Origin: Paenibacillus lignilyticus
Lineage (GTDB): Bacteria > Bacillota > Bacilli > Paenibacillales > Paenibacillaceae
Direction: 5' to 3'
Length of the DNA stretch: 64,000 nucleotides
Assembly: GCF_017942085.1 (NCBI RefSeq)
Contig: NZ_JAGKSP010000005.1
Coordinates: forward strand, 124,001 to 188,000
Shown: positions 1-8,444 of the stretch, piece after piece
Layout of the letters: every line of letters starts with the position of its first letter
How positions within the stretch are numbered: the first letter of the stretch is position 1
Notes under the pieces: model-generated
Database searches by the model: none
Seen by the model: only the letters and a program-made list of their open reading frames with translations
What the model was told of the DNA's origin: nothing
Translations under genes and position numbers: made by a program

Positions 1-123
1 CATGCTCACGCCGGGTATTTCTTTTCTCGATACATAAGTTCGTCCCATACATCGCAGCTGGAACGGCTGATAGCGAATGTTGTGCGAAATGGAATAGTTG
101 CACCGTGAAAGGCATATCTGCCA

Positions 124-2673
124 ATGCTCAGCATACGATTATGCGAAGAATGCGAGGAGAGGGATGATGCTGACATGGCCGCGAACGAACAGCAGCTAAC
201 GCAAATCGCAATGGCAAATTTGCCGAGTGGCGCGGAGCTGATGTTACTCAACCAGTCTGCCGCGAATGCGGCGGTGTGTGCAGCTGATCTGAATGGAGAC
301 CGATTGTCTGAGATTGCTGCAGTATACCGATTGGGCAACCAGCTTCATTTGGTGGTGCTGCGAGAGAAGAAGGGGAAATGGGAGAAGGCAGCCGATGTCA
401 AAGGGCATGGCCATGGTGTAGCGCAGTTGATGGCTATGCCAGTGATGCGAGCCGGTCAGAACAATTTAATCGTAGGCTGGCAAATCAACGCCCAGTGGTC
501 GAAGCTGTCTGTTTATGAATGGAACAAGGAAGGGTTAAGAGATGTCGCGCCGTCCGGCATGAGCTACAGCTACATGGATGCGATGGATATGCCGAGCAAC
601 CAAGGTCAAGACGGCAAAACAGAGCTGGCGATTTGGATGCAAAATAGCGGCGAATCCTACCACATCGAAGTCCTTCGCTGGCAAGAAGGCAGCTTTGTTC
701 CTGCGCAAGACGTGTATAGCTATTATTTTCCGCATGTCGTCAAGTACTATGAGCGGCTAGTCTGGCGGTACCCGCAATATCCGCTGTATTGGTACCATCT
801 TGCTGATGCACAATACCGCTCCGGTCGTGTTGAACCGGCTCTGGTGTCCGTTCATCAGGCACTCGCTTTCGCTCAACCAACGCGGGATACGCTGCTTGAG
901 CTGGAGCAGTCGATCCGGGATGCACTGGAACCCGTGGTTCCAACGCGAGCGGTGGGTCTGTTTCCCGCGTCGCTGAAAACCGTAAAGGGCATGAGATGGG
1001 GCTACATCGACAACCGGGGCAGGATGGCGATAGACCCGAGGTATGACGACGCCGGTGACTTTCAGGAAAACGGATTGGCGGTGGTCTCCGAGAAAGGGAA
1101 ATATGGCATCATTAACGCATCCGCTCAGTACATCGTTCCACCTATTTACGATTCAATTGGCAAATTCTCAGAGCAGCGCGCCTCTGTAATCGACAGTCAA
1201 GGCTTTAAGATGATTAACGAGAGCGGCACGGTGCTGACGAAGAAGGCGTATCCGTTTATCTCCGACATGCATAACGGCAGAGCGGTATTTTATGACACCC
1301 TTCCCGGTTCCGCAGGGGAGAGTACGATTCAATATGGCTATCTGGATGCGCAAGGCCATGCAGTGATTCCGGCGCAATTTCAGGAAGCGAATGATTTTCA
1401 AGGCAATAAGGCACTCGTCAAGGTGAAAGACAATGAATATGCGTTAATTGGTTTGGATGGCCGCCGGCTCCATACTTACCATTATGCGAGCGTCGGGCCG
1501 CTAGGGGATGGATTGCTATCCTTCCAGCGTGAGCTTGCGGGTAAAACCGGTTATATGGATGAAAGCGGGTCTATCGTGATTCAGCCTGCTTTTTACTCCG
1601 CTTTCCCCTTCGAAGACGGCCGCGCGATCGTCAACACTTCGGATGATTTCAGGTCGAATTACGGCGTCATCAATAAGCAAGGTGCTTTTATTATAAAAGC
1701 AGAGTACAACGACATCAGGAGTTTAGGCAGCGGCAGGTTTGCGGTAGGCAAAGCCATCGATCCTCAGCAGCCTTATATCGGTTCCATTTATGCCATCGCA
1801 GATTGGGATGGAAAGCTGCTGACGGACTTTGTGTACCGGGATGTCGCTGATTATAGCAAGGGGCTGGCTTCCGCATCGGATGCGAAGCAGACATTCTTCA
1901 TTGATCGCAACGGTCAACCGGCTCCAGGTTATCCGCGCGTAAACGGCAGCGGCACGCTTACATTGGAAGAAGGCGGGTTGATCAAGGCTTACGTGGATCA
2001 GCGGCTCTCCTATCTGGATCGCTCCGGCCGGGTCATTTGGCAGCAAAATACGACGATTCCCCTGAAGCAGCCTTACTTCGTCAAGGAAGAGAAATTCAAA
2101 CCGAATCGGGATTATCTGGTCTATTATCCGCAGGTGGAAGGGATGGCTGAACAAGCCGCACAGGGGAAGGTTAATGCAAAGCTGCGCGAGCTGTCACAGG
2201 TGAAGCCAATTCCGGAGGATCAAAAGCTGGATTATTCGTACTCCGGTGATTTCGATGTCTCGTTCTACAAGCAGCAGCTGCTTCAGCTTGAGCTAACCGG
2301 CTATAATTTCCCGTTCGGTGCCGCGCATGGGATGCCAACGAAGAAATACGCCATCATTGATCTAGCAACTGGCCAAATGTTCGCGCTCAAGGACTTGTTT
2401 AAGCCCGGCAGCAACTACGTCAAGGAGCTAAGCGATATCATTGGCAAACAAATCAAAGAGGATCCGCAATATTCCTACGTGTTTCCGAATACCTACAACG
2501 GCATTCGTCCGGATCAGCCGTTCTTCGTTTCCGAGAACGCACTCCATATCTATTTTGAACCGTACGAAATTGCGCCGTATGCGGCCGGATTCCCGACATT
2601 CAAGATTCCTTTTGCCCAAATCAAATCGATTCTGGATACGAACGGAGCGTTCTGGAAGTCGTTTCATTCCTAA
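124..2673 (+). CDS. WG-repeat protein with C-terminal RsiV-like (DUF3298) domain
   Basis: Long protein of 849 residues from ATG 124. ATG 175 (MAANEQQL) is an equally good or better start because GAGGAGAGGG lies 11 bases upstream; a stop at 106-108 in this frame shows the gene does not begin outside the window. Residues ~35-200 carry a VCBS/FG-GAP-like stretch (DLNGDRLSEIAAVYRL). Residues ~285-640 hold repeated WG-type units (GYIDNRGRMAIDPRYDD, YGIINASAQYIVPPIYD). The last ~180 residues look like DUF3298 (PYFVKEEKF...FPFGAAHGMP...DLFKPGSNY), a fold shared with RsiV and PdaC. No signal peptide is seen, so cytoplasmic or surface location cannot be decided. A function is not known for this architecture; a ligand-sensing or wall-related role is inference only. 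Confidence 0.8.
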   Translation: MLSIRLCEECEERDDADMAANEQQLTQIAMANLPSGAELMLLNQSAANAAVCAADLNGDRLSEIAAVYRLGNQLHLVVLREKKGKWEKAADVKGHGHGVAQLMAMPVMRAGQNNLIVGWQINAQWSKLSVYEWNKEGLRDVAPSGMSYSYMDAMDMPSNQGQDGKTELAIWMQNSGESYHIEVLRWQEGSFVPAQDVYSYYFPHVVKYYERLVWRYPQYPLYWYHLADAQYRSGRVEPALVSVHQALAFAQPTRDTLLELEQSIRDALEPVVPTRAVGLFPASLKTVKGMRWGYIDNRGRMAIDPRYDDAGDFQENGLAVVSEKGKYGIINASAQYIVPPIYDSIGKFSEQRASVIDSQGFKMINESGTVLTKKAYPFISDMHNGRAVFYDTLPGSAGESTIQYGYLDAQGHAVIPAQFQEANDFQGNKALVKVKDNEYALIGLDGRRLHTYHYASVGPLGDGLLSFQRELAGKTGYMDESGSIVIQPAFYSAFPFEDGRAIVNTSDDFRSNYGVINKQGAFIIKAEYNDIRSLGSGRFAVGKAIDPQQPYIGSIYAIADWDGKLLTDFVYRDVADYSKGLASASDAKQTFFIDRNGQPAPGYPRVNGSGTLTLEEGGLIKAYVDQRLSYLDRSGRVIWQQNTTIPLKQPYFVKEEKFKPNRDYLVYYPQVEGMAEQAAQGKVNAKLRELSQVKPIPEDQKLDYSYSGDFDVSFYKQQLLQLELTGYNFPFGAAHGMPTKKYAIIDLATGQMFALKDLFKPGSNYVKELSDIIGKQIKEDPQYSYVFPNTYNGIRPDQPFFVSENALHIYFEPYEIAPYAAGFPTFKIPFAQIKSILDTNGAFWKSFHS

Positions 2674-2685
2674 GCTTAGTGCTGA

Positions 2686-2710
2686 AAAGTCGCGATTTCG
2701 CGGCTTTTTT
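2686..2710 (+). terminator. Rho-independent terminator after the WG-repeat gene
   Basis: Short GTCGCG/CGCGGC hairpin (one G-T pair) followed by six T, 13 bases after the stop codon. Confidence 0.65.
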
Positions 2711-2825
2711 GCTTTGTGCGGGAGGAGGTTAGCTTTGTAAAATGGAATGTATTTAGTTCGTGTAGAAGGCGATACGGCGTGAGATCGGAGTGCAGTGCCA
2801 GAGCGAATAGGATGGGTGATCAAAG

Positions 2826-3032
2826 ATGAAAGATGATGAAATGCAAGCGAAAGCTTGCCCCCTTTGTCATAAGCGGAATAATTGCGAAGGAAACCATAGC
2901 TGCTGGTGCAGCAACGAGGTGTTTCCGGAGGGGATATTCGAGCTGGTTCCGGCGGAACAGCTGAATCAATCATGCATTTGTATGGATTGCTTGAACAAGT
3001 TTAAGAGGGGCAATGCGAATTCGGTTCAATAG
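2826..3032 (+). CDS. Cysteine-rich CWC family protein
   Basis: Sixty-eight residues with the full cysteine pattern of the Cys_rich_CWC family: CPLCHKRNNCEGNHSCWC near the N terminus and SCICMDCLNKF near the C terminus, eight to nine cysteines likely binding zinc. Start ATG 2826 follows the weak GATCAAAG; ATG 2841 is an in-frame alternative. The 3' end overlaps or abuts the methyltransferase gene, so the two may be cotranscribed. The biochemical role of this family is not established; I only infer a small zinc-ribbon-like protein. Confidence 0.8.
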   Translation: MKDDEMQAKACPLCHKRNNCEGNHSCWCSNEVFPEGIFELVPAEQLNQSCICMDCLNKFKRGNANSVQ

Positions 3033-3057
3033 TCGTTGGAAGATGGGGGCAGAACTT

Positions 3058-3846
3058 ATGTTTCACGAGATTACGAAACATCCGGATTACTTAAGTCCGC
3101 AATCGTTCGCTTGGTGTAAAGAACTGGCAGCACGGACAGGTAAATATGAGTTTACTTGGAATGGCGTTGTTGAAGGCGACTCAGGTGAAGATGTGCTGAC
3201 GAAGAAGCTTGCCTCTGTTATCGGCGGTAAAGTGCTCGATGTTGGATGCGGGCACGGCGAGTATACCAATCGTTGGGCAGCTTATGCGGAAGAGATTGTT
3301 GGTTTGGATGTAACGGAAGGATTTCTGGAGACGGCGAATCTCCATCGAAAACCGAATGTCCGTTATGTTCGGGGTGATACGCACCATTCGCTGCCTTTTG
3401 CAGATGATGCGTTTGATATGGCTTACACGAAAAAAGGACCGGGCAGCTGGTATACCGAGGGGAATAGAGTCGTTCGTCCGGGCGGTAAAGTAATCCTTTA
3501 TCATCCCGGTGACGGGAATGGGGAGGGCGGGGAGCTTGGATTGTGTTTTCCGGGTTTATTTCAACCCCCGGCGGTTGGAACGCCGATCTTGGATAAAGTG
3601 CAGGAGCGGTTGGAATCGAGCGGGCTGGTTGACATTCATATGGCGCGGATCAGAGAAACAGTCTGGATTCCATCGGCTGAAGATGTGCTGAACATGCTGT
3701 GTTTCGGCCAGCGGGACAGCTATTCCGACTATGTGCGGGAAAACTGCTATGCGGGTATCGTATCGCAATTTGACAAACATGCCACTGCGCAAGGAATCCG
3801 CACGACCGGATTTTATTATTTGATCGAAGCTGCAGCATCGGGATAG
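3058..3846 (+). CDS. Class I SAM-dependent methyltransferase
   Basis: Methyltransferase of 262 residues. Motif I is VLDVGCGHGEY at residues 59-69, followed by the acidic end of strand 2 (IVGLDVTEGFL), motif II-like PFADDAFDMAYTKKG and post-motif VVRPGGKVILYHPGD. I chose ATG 3058 because the GGGGG run at 3045-3049 lies at proper spacing; an upstream in-frame ATG at 3013 would overlap the CWC gene and has only AGAGGGG directly adjacent. Substrate cannot be read from sequence; the fold is the general Methyltransf_11/25 type that acts on small molecules. It stands alone before a 709-base gap. Confidence 0.85.
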   Translation: MFHEITKHPDYLSPQSFAWCKELAARTGKYEFTWNGVVEGDSGEDVLTKKLASVIGGKVLDVGCGHGEYTNRWAAYAEEIVGLDVTEGFLETANLHRKPNVRYVRGDTHHSLPFADDAFDMAYTKKGPGSWYTEGNRVVRPGGKVILYHPGDGNGEGGELGLCFPGLFQPPAVGTPILDKVQERLESSGLVDIHMARIRETVWIPSAEDVLNMLCFGQRDSYSDYVRENCYAGIVSQFDKHATAQGIRTTGFYYLIEAAASG

Positions 3847-3861
3847 TTGGCGATATGGGCG

Positions 3862-3983
3862 ACTCTCAGTTGCAGGAGCGCGGCGTTCCGGCGGCTGGCC
3901 GTCAGCTGAGAGTTCCGAAATCGAACGCTTAGGAGCGAAAGCGGCGGAAAAAAGCGCCGAGAGTTCGAAAATGAGACTCTCAG
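3862..3983. repeat. Alternating inverted ACTCTCAG elements
   Basis: ACTCTCAG at 3862-3869 pairs with CTGAGAGT at 3906-3913; GAGAGT at 3959-3964 pairs with ACTCTC at 3976-3981. GAGAGTTC-GAAA is also directly repeated at 3908 and 3959. No T-run follows, so these are not ordinary terminators. Possible intergenic repeat family. Confidence 0.45.
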
Positions 3984-4152
3984 CATGCTTGAAGTCTCGA
4001 GCTTGTGGTGTGTAATTTCCGCCTCGCAGCAAGCTCAACTCGGCGGCTATACTGCAGTTACTCGGGCAATCCGACACTCAACACGCGAGCATCAACAGGG
4101 CTGTCCAAGATGGTGATTTCTCGGCGCAGCGGTACTTTTAACATTTAGATGA

Positions 4153-4168
4153 GATCAAGCGCTTACAT
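4153..4168. promoter_or_regulatory. Weak catabolite-responsive (cre)-like site
   Basis: On the minus strand TGTAAGCGCTTGAT matches the CcpA consensus TGWAANCGNTNWCA at 11 of 14 positions. It lies about 390 bases before the PhyH gene, so a role is uncertain. Confidence 0.25.
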
Positions 4169-4555
4169 CGATTTCCCTTGCAAAATCCTGTACTCAAATC
4201 CGAAGATAGGTTGATGAGAGGCAATGATGATTACTCTACACTTCGATGTTCACGTCGAGCAGCCTCCCAATTTCTTAACCAATTCATGCGGTTCAGAATG
4301 AGATGCGGCTTTACAGCCATACTAAATCAGGTCTCTCCGAGTGCTCTTTACATGAAGCATCGGGAGCAACATATCCCATTTTGCACGCAGATTTTTTCTG
4401 CTTCCGTAGGGAATGGTTAGCATTCCATCCGACAATTTCTTGCAATAGGATGCATCAATCGGAGAATAAGTTTAGTATTTGCTCCTCAAAAGTGATATTT
4501 TTAGAAAAGACACTAGCAGTCTACTATCGACATCCATTACGTGAGGTGAATCATT

Positions 4556-5392
4556 GTGAAAGTTAGTCAACATGAAATTGATACACTAACCCTAAATGAA
4601 GAAAACATTCAGCTTGCCGTTAACCTGATCCGTGTAAACGGATATGTTATCCTTGAAGGCGTTCTGCCGACGGAGAAAGTCGCCGAACTAAAGAAAGCGT
4701 TCACAGAAGCGATGGACTGGTTCATCGATAAGCATGGTAAAGAAATTTATTTGAATAAAACAGGCTTCAACGAAGGCACGAACCACTTGGGTATCTTCCT
4801 TCCGTTTGCAGCGCCTTTCAACGATTCGCTTGTTATCGAGCACCCGTTTGCTCTGGCCATCATGGATCGTATCCTTGGCAAGGACTACTCGGTTACATTG
4901 TTCTCCTCGAACACATCGCTGCCCGGCGGTCAGAAAGCACAGCCGGTTCACCCGGATTACGGCGCTCGTTTCGGCGATCTGTGCACAACGCATCTGCCGA
5001 TCACGGATCTTGTGTTCAACATTCCGCTCGTCGATGTGCACGAAGGCAATGGCCCGATGGAAATTTGGCCGGGCGGCACGCACTTGCTGCCGGATAATTA
5101 CTACGGTCCTAACGGTCCTAACCCTGAAGATCTGGCACCGCATATGCATTCCATGAAGGTTCATATGCCTGCAGGTTCGATTTTGCTTCGCGATGTTCGC
5201 ATGTGGCACCGTGGAACACCGAACCGCAGCAATGAGATCCGTCCAAACCTTGCCCTGATCTACAGCGCAATGGACCGCGATAATCGCGTTCAGATCCCAA
5301 TCGAAACCTACGAGCAGCTGTCCGACCGCGCGAAGCACCTATTCCGCTGGCAGAAAATCGGCTATCCGGCTATCGAACCAACGCACGAATAA
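4556..5392 (+). CDS. Phytanoyl-CoA dioxygenase (PhyH) family protein, copy 1
   Basis: Fe(II)/2-oxoglutarate oxygenase fold, 278 residues. The iron triad is visible: H132-x-D134 in VHPDYGARF and H218 in RMWHRGTPNRS, with R229 placed to hold 2-oxoglutarate. The GxxG/WPGGTH strand (MEIWPGGTHLLPDNY) is typical of small-molecule PhyH enzymes in Paenibacillaceae. Start is GTG 4556, seven bases after GTGAGGTG. It is a single-gene unit closed by a strong terminator. Substrate unknown; such proteins hydroxylate varied metabolites and the family name does not imply phytanoyl-CoA. Two further PhyH-family genes lie at 14842 and 32691 but are clearly different in sequence. Confidence 0.88.
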   Translation: MKVSQHEIDTLTLNEENIQLAVNLIRVNGYVILEGVLPTEKVAELKKAFTEAMDWFIDKHGKEIYLNKTGFNEGTNHLGIFLPFAAPFNDSLVIEHPFALAIMDRILGKDYSVTLFSSNTSLPGGQKAQPVHPDYGARFGDLCTTHLPITDLVFNIPLVDVHEGNGPMEIWPGGTHLLPDNYYGPNGPNPEDLAPHMHSMKVHMPAGSILLRDVRMWHRGTPNRSNEIRPNLALIYSAMDRDNRVQIPIETYEQLSDRAKHLFRWQKIGYPAIEPTHE

Positions 5393-5403
5393 ATCAATTG
5401 AAG

Positions 5404-5444
5404 AAGGACTACAAAATCGTTATGATTTTTGTAGTCCTTTTTTT
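5404..5444 (+). terminator. Strong Rho-independent terminator
   Basis: AAGGACTACAAAATC pairs with GATTTTTGTAGTCCTT, followed by a T run, just after the PhyH gene. Confidence 0.9.
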
Positions 5445-5470
5445 ACTTCCAAAACTAGGGGGAAACGACC

Positions 5471-6094
5471 ATGAAAGCTGCTTCTATTTTCAATGAAGTG
5501 AAAACAGCAGACAAGCTGCTCGCCATCACCTTCGACGATGGGCCGAATCCGGAATGGACGCCTCAATTTCTACGAGTGTTCCAGCAATATGGGGCAAAAG
5601 CGACCTTCTACGTGCACGGGACGAATATGGAGAAATACCCCGATGTCGCGCAACGAATGGACGAGGAGGGGCATGAGTTCGGCAATCACAGTTACTCTCA
5701 TCCGCATATGGCGAGCCTAAGCAAAGAGGAGCAAACAGAGGAGCTTCGCCGCGCGGAGCAAATCATTGTCGCTGTCATCGGAAAACGTCCGTCCACGTTT
5801 CGTCCGCCGTATCTGGAGTACAACGATGACCTGCTCGCCGTTTGCGAGCAATTCGGGTATCCCGTCATTCACGCGACGAATCTGGATACTCGCGACTGGG
5901 ACATGCCGGGAACCGAGCACATTGTGAATGTTACGCGCGCAGAGGTCCGGGCGGGAAGTATCCTGTTGTTCCATGATGGATTCGGAGATCGTTCGCAGTC
6001 ACTTGCGGCGATTCAAATCCTAGTCCCCGAGCTCATCGAACAAGGGTTCAAGCTGGTCACGATCAGCGAGCTGCTAGCCACAGAGACTACCTAA
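5471..6094 (+). CDS. Polysaccharide deacetylase (NodB/CE4 family)
   Basis: A compact 207-residue NodB-homology domain. Motif 1 is TFDDGP (D22, D23), motif 2 is H73-SYS-H77 (metal ligands), motif 3 is RPPY at 111-114, the DTRDWD motif at 139-144 and the catalytic LLFHDG with H168. All residues needed for a metal-dependent de-N-acetylase are present. No signal peptide or membrane segment is seen, unlike the secreted peptidoglycan/chitin deacetylases, so it may act inside the cell or on a small substrate. RBS GGGGGAAAC precedes ATG 5471. The 3' end overlaps the convergent LysR gene by four bases. Confidence 0.9.
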   Translation: MKAASIFNEVKTADKLLAITFDDGPNPEWTPQFLRVFQQYGAKATFYVHGTNMEKYPDVAQRMDEEGHEFGNHSYSHPHMASLSKEEQTEELRRAEQIIVAVIGKRPSTFRPPYLEYNDDLLAVCEQFGYPVIHATNLDTRDWDMPGTEHIVNVTRAEVRAGSILLFHDGFGDRSQSLAAIQILVPELIEQGFKLVTISELLATETT

Positions 6095-6969
6095 TCACGA
6101 ATGCGCCGTACGAAGCTTTCCGCCGCAACGGATAGCTTCTTATCGCGCCTCACTGCAAACCCGATTCCCCGGGATGGAAAGGGGATGTCCGCCTTTAGCT
6201 CCAATAGCTTCCCGCAGCGAAGCTCCTCCTCTACAAAAGACCGGCTGATGAAAGCCGCCCCATAGTTCAATCGCGCGAATTCCGCCAACAAATCAACGCT
6301 GCCCAGCTCAATATCCGGTTTCACGGTAACTCCTTTTGCTGCAAACCATTGATCCACGAAGGTACGAGTACTGCTTCCCGGTGAAAGCAAGATCAACGGC
6401 AGCTCAGCAAGCTCATGAATGGAAAGTGTCCGCTCCGCCAGCTCCTTGTACGCCTCCCCTACGACAAAACAATCCTCGATCATGGCCATGGTATGAATAA
6501 TCAGCTGAGGATGCTGTATGGGCAAATGAAGCATCGCGCAATCGATCTCGCCATCCAGCAAGCGCCTGGTGATGTCCGGTGTTTTCCCATGCGAGAGGCG
6601 AATTCGGATACCCGGATAATCCCTGTGAAAAGCATTAAGCTGCGGAAGCAGCAGATGCTTAATAAGTGAATCGCTTGCGCCGATTCGGATTTCGCCGGCA
6701 TGAAGCTGTTTCAGATTGTGCAGATGCTTTTGCGCGGAATCCAGCATCGAGAAGGATTGCTCGACATAGTCGAGCAGCGCCAGGCCTTCATCCGTGAGCT
6801 CCACGCCTTTGGATAATCGATGAAACAGCTGCACGCCCATCGCTTCCTCCATCTGTTTGATGGCATAGCTGACAGAAGGTTGCGTAACATGCAGCTCTTG
6901 CGCGGCTTTCGTTAAATTACGGTGTCGAGCGGTATAGAGAAAGATTCGATACCATTCTAAATTCATCAT
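6091..6969 (-). CDS. LysR-family transcriptional regulator
   Basis: Starts MMNLEWYRIFLYTARHRNL with the winged HTH (LTKAAQELHVTQPSVSYAIKQMEE) at residues ~18-41, then a substrate-binding domain of about 200 residues (IRIGASDSLIKHLLLP). ATG 6969 is preferred since AAAGGTGG sits 11 bases upstream; a GTG at 6984 lies inside that RBS. It is divergent from aroA with about 110 bases between starts, the classic arrangement for a LysR protein controlling the neighbouring genes and itself. Effector unknown; a shikimate-pathway intermediate would be a reasonable guess but nothing in the sequence proves it. Confidence 0.88.
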   Translation of the reverse strand: MMNLEWYRIFLYTARHRNLTKAAQELHVTQPSVSYAIKQMEEAMGVQLFHRLSKGVELTDEGLALLDYVEQSFSMLDSAQKHLHNLKQLHAGEIRIGASDSLIKHLLLPQLNAFHRDYPGIRIRLSHGKTPDITRRLLDGEIDCAMLHLPIQHPQLIIHTMAMIEDCFVVGEAYKELAERTLSIHELAELPLILLSPGSSTRTFVDQWFAAKGVTVKPDIELGSVDLLAEFARLNYGAAFISRSFVEEELRCGKLLELKADIPFPSRGIGFAVRRDKKLSVAAESFVRRIRD

Positions 6970-7005
6970 TTTGACATAAACCACCTTTATGGCAACGATT
7001 CAATA

Positions 7006-7046
7006 TTCCGATTTCATTTATCTCAAGTATCTCATTATAATCGGGA
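7006..7046. promoter_or_regulatory. aroA promoter with candidate LysR operator
   Basis: TATAAT at 7036-7041 is a good -10 for aroA. It is embedded in a dyad TTCCGATT (7006-7013) / AATCGGGA (7039-7046), and the spacer holds two direct TATCTCA copies (7019-7025, 7028-7034). These are the only symmetric elements between the divergent lysR and aroA genes. Confidence 0.45.
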
Positions 7047-7079
7047 TAGATCAATTACTCCCTAATGAGGTGGACGGAA

Positions 7080-8426
7080 ATGATAACGGTACATCCGGAT
7101 TTTGAAGCGCGTTCTCCATGGTCGGCAAACAACGATAGGCTTGAGGTAAGAGTCAGTCCTCCCAAGTCGGCCGTTCAAGGCACGATTCGCGTGCCCGGCA
7201 GCAAGAGTCTCACGAACAGGGCGTTAATTATTGCAGCACTCGCCATAGGTAAATCGGAGCTGCACGGCATTCTCAAAAGCGATGACTCCTATTGGTGCAT
7301 CGATTCACTAACGAAGCTTGGCGTAGCTGCGGCTGTGCAGCAAGAGACGGCTTCCATTGAAGGCTGTGGCGGTGTATGGCCGAATGCTTCAGCGAACTTG
7401 TATGTTGGCGCTGCAGGCACGGTAGCCAGATTTTTGCCAGGCGCACTTGCGATCGGGCACGGGAAGTGGTCAGTCAGCGGAAGCAAGCGAATGAGTGAGA
7501 GACCGCAAGCTCCGTTGCTTGCATCCTTAACGAAGCTTGGCGCTACATTCGAATATTCGATCTCCGAATACAGTCTACCCTACAAGCTGCACGCATCCGG
7601 GTTGAATGGCGGCGAAGTGACGATCCCCGGCAACACATCGAGTCAATTTCTTAGCGGGCTGTTAATCGCAGCACCCTATGCGAAGGAACAGCTGACAATA
7701 CGCATTGATGGAGAAGTTGTTCAAAGGGATTACGTTCAAATGACACTTGATATGATGGCAGATTTCGGAATCAAAGCAGAGGTGTCGCAGGATGGTCAAT
7801 CCATCACGGTCCCGCAAGGAAACTATGAAGCAAGGACGTATCAGCTGGAGCCGGATGTCTCCACTTGTTGTTATTTCTGGGCGATTGCAGCTTTGACCGG
7901 AGGCCATATCCGGACTGAAGGAATTCAAGCAAGTCGCACAAGCCAGCCCGATATCGAGATGCTGCACGTACTGGAACAGATGGGATGCACGGTTACGAAA
8001 GGCGAGAATGTTGTTGAGGTGCAAGGAACGGATCAGCTTAAAGGCGGGTTCACGCTAAGCATGAAGAAATGGTCCGATCAGACGCTTACGATTGCTGCAA
8101 TGGCTGTTTTCGCAGACGGACCTATTACATTAAAGGACGCTGCACATATCAGGCATCATGAATGCGATCGTATTGCAGCGATTTGCGCAGAGTTAACCAA
8201 GCTGGGCATTCAAGTGGAAGAACATCAGGACGGGCTAACTGTGCATCCCGGCGCGCCGGTGGCGACTTTGGTGGATTCCCATGACGATCATCGCATGGCG
8301 ATGGCACTTTCGCTTATTGGCCTGCGCGTTCACGACATTCGAATTTCGGATCCCGGCTGCGTATCCAAAACTTGTCCGGGGTATTTCGAGCAATTGGCCG
8401 GACTTGGTATACGAGTGAATTATTAA
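7080..8426 (+). CDS. aroA: 3-phosphoshikimate 1-carboxyvinyltransferase (EPSP synthase)
   Basis: Transfers enolpyruvate from PEP to shikimate-3-phosphate (shikimate pathway, cytosol). Seen: VPGSKSLTNRALIIAAL near residue 38, LYVGAAGTVARFLP at 107-120, GNTSSQFLSGLL, EPDVSTCCYFWA, KKWSDQTLTIAAMA and the C-terminal DDHRMAMALSLIGL. Length (448) is normal with about 25 extra N-terminal residues. ATG 7080 is chosen because AGGTGG at 7068-7073 is six bases upstream; ATG 7065 lies ahead of it. The PEP/glyphosate loop departs from the common GNAGTAMRPL form: the Asn is Ala and the residue after Arg is Phe instead of Pro. It is followed by aroC after 18 bases, forming a two-gene operon, probably under the divergent LysR protein. 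Confidence 0.9.
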   Translation: MITVHPDFEARSPWSANNDRLEVRVSPPKSAVQGTIRVPGSKSLTNRALIIAALAIGKSELHGILKSDDSYWCIDSLTKLGVAAAVQQETASIEGCGGVWPNASANLYVGAAGTVARFLPGALAIGHGKWSVSGSKRMSERPQAPLLASLTKLGATFEYSISEYSLPYKLHASGLNGGEVTIPGNTSSQFLSGLLIAAPYAKEQLTIRIDGEVVQRDYVQMTLDMMADFGIKAEVSQDGQSITVPQGNYEARTYQLEPDVSTCCYFWAIAALTGGHIRTEGIQASRTSQPDIEMLHVLEQMGCTVTKGENVVEVQGTDQLKGGFTLSMKKWSDQTLTIAAMAVFADGPITLKDAAHIRHHECDRIAAICAELTKLGIQVEEHQDGLTVHPGAPVATLVDSHDDHRMAMALSLIGLRVHDIRISDPGCVSKTCPGYFEQLAGLGIRVNY

Positions 8427-8444
8427 TGGGAGGAGGACAAAGTA

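Larger units (their letters stand above)
3847..4555. other. Gene-poor gap with short inverted repeats
   Basis: No convincing gene in about 700 bases. The left third holds alternating ACTCTCAG/CTGAGAGT elements (3862-3983). At about 4040-4140 one + frame reads like a protein tail (SAAILQLLGQSDTQHASINR) ending in TAA, with no start or RBS: perhaps a decayed gene end. The right half has open frames without family signature. A weak catabolite-type palindrome is at 4153-4168. Confidence 0.5.

Noticed and set aside
6..338. Minus-strand frame opposite the start of the WG-repeat gene
   Set aside because: Overlaps the 5' end of a well-supported gene on the other strand and has no RBS or recognisable motif.
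4178..4566. Two open frames of 80-87 codons before PhyH copy 1
   Set aside because: No Shine-Dalgarno, no family resemblance and unusual composition; the second overlaps the start of a clear gene.
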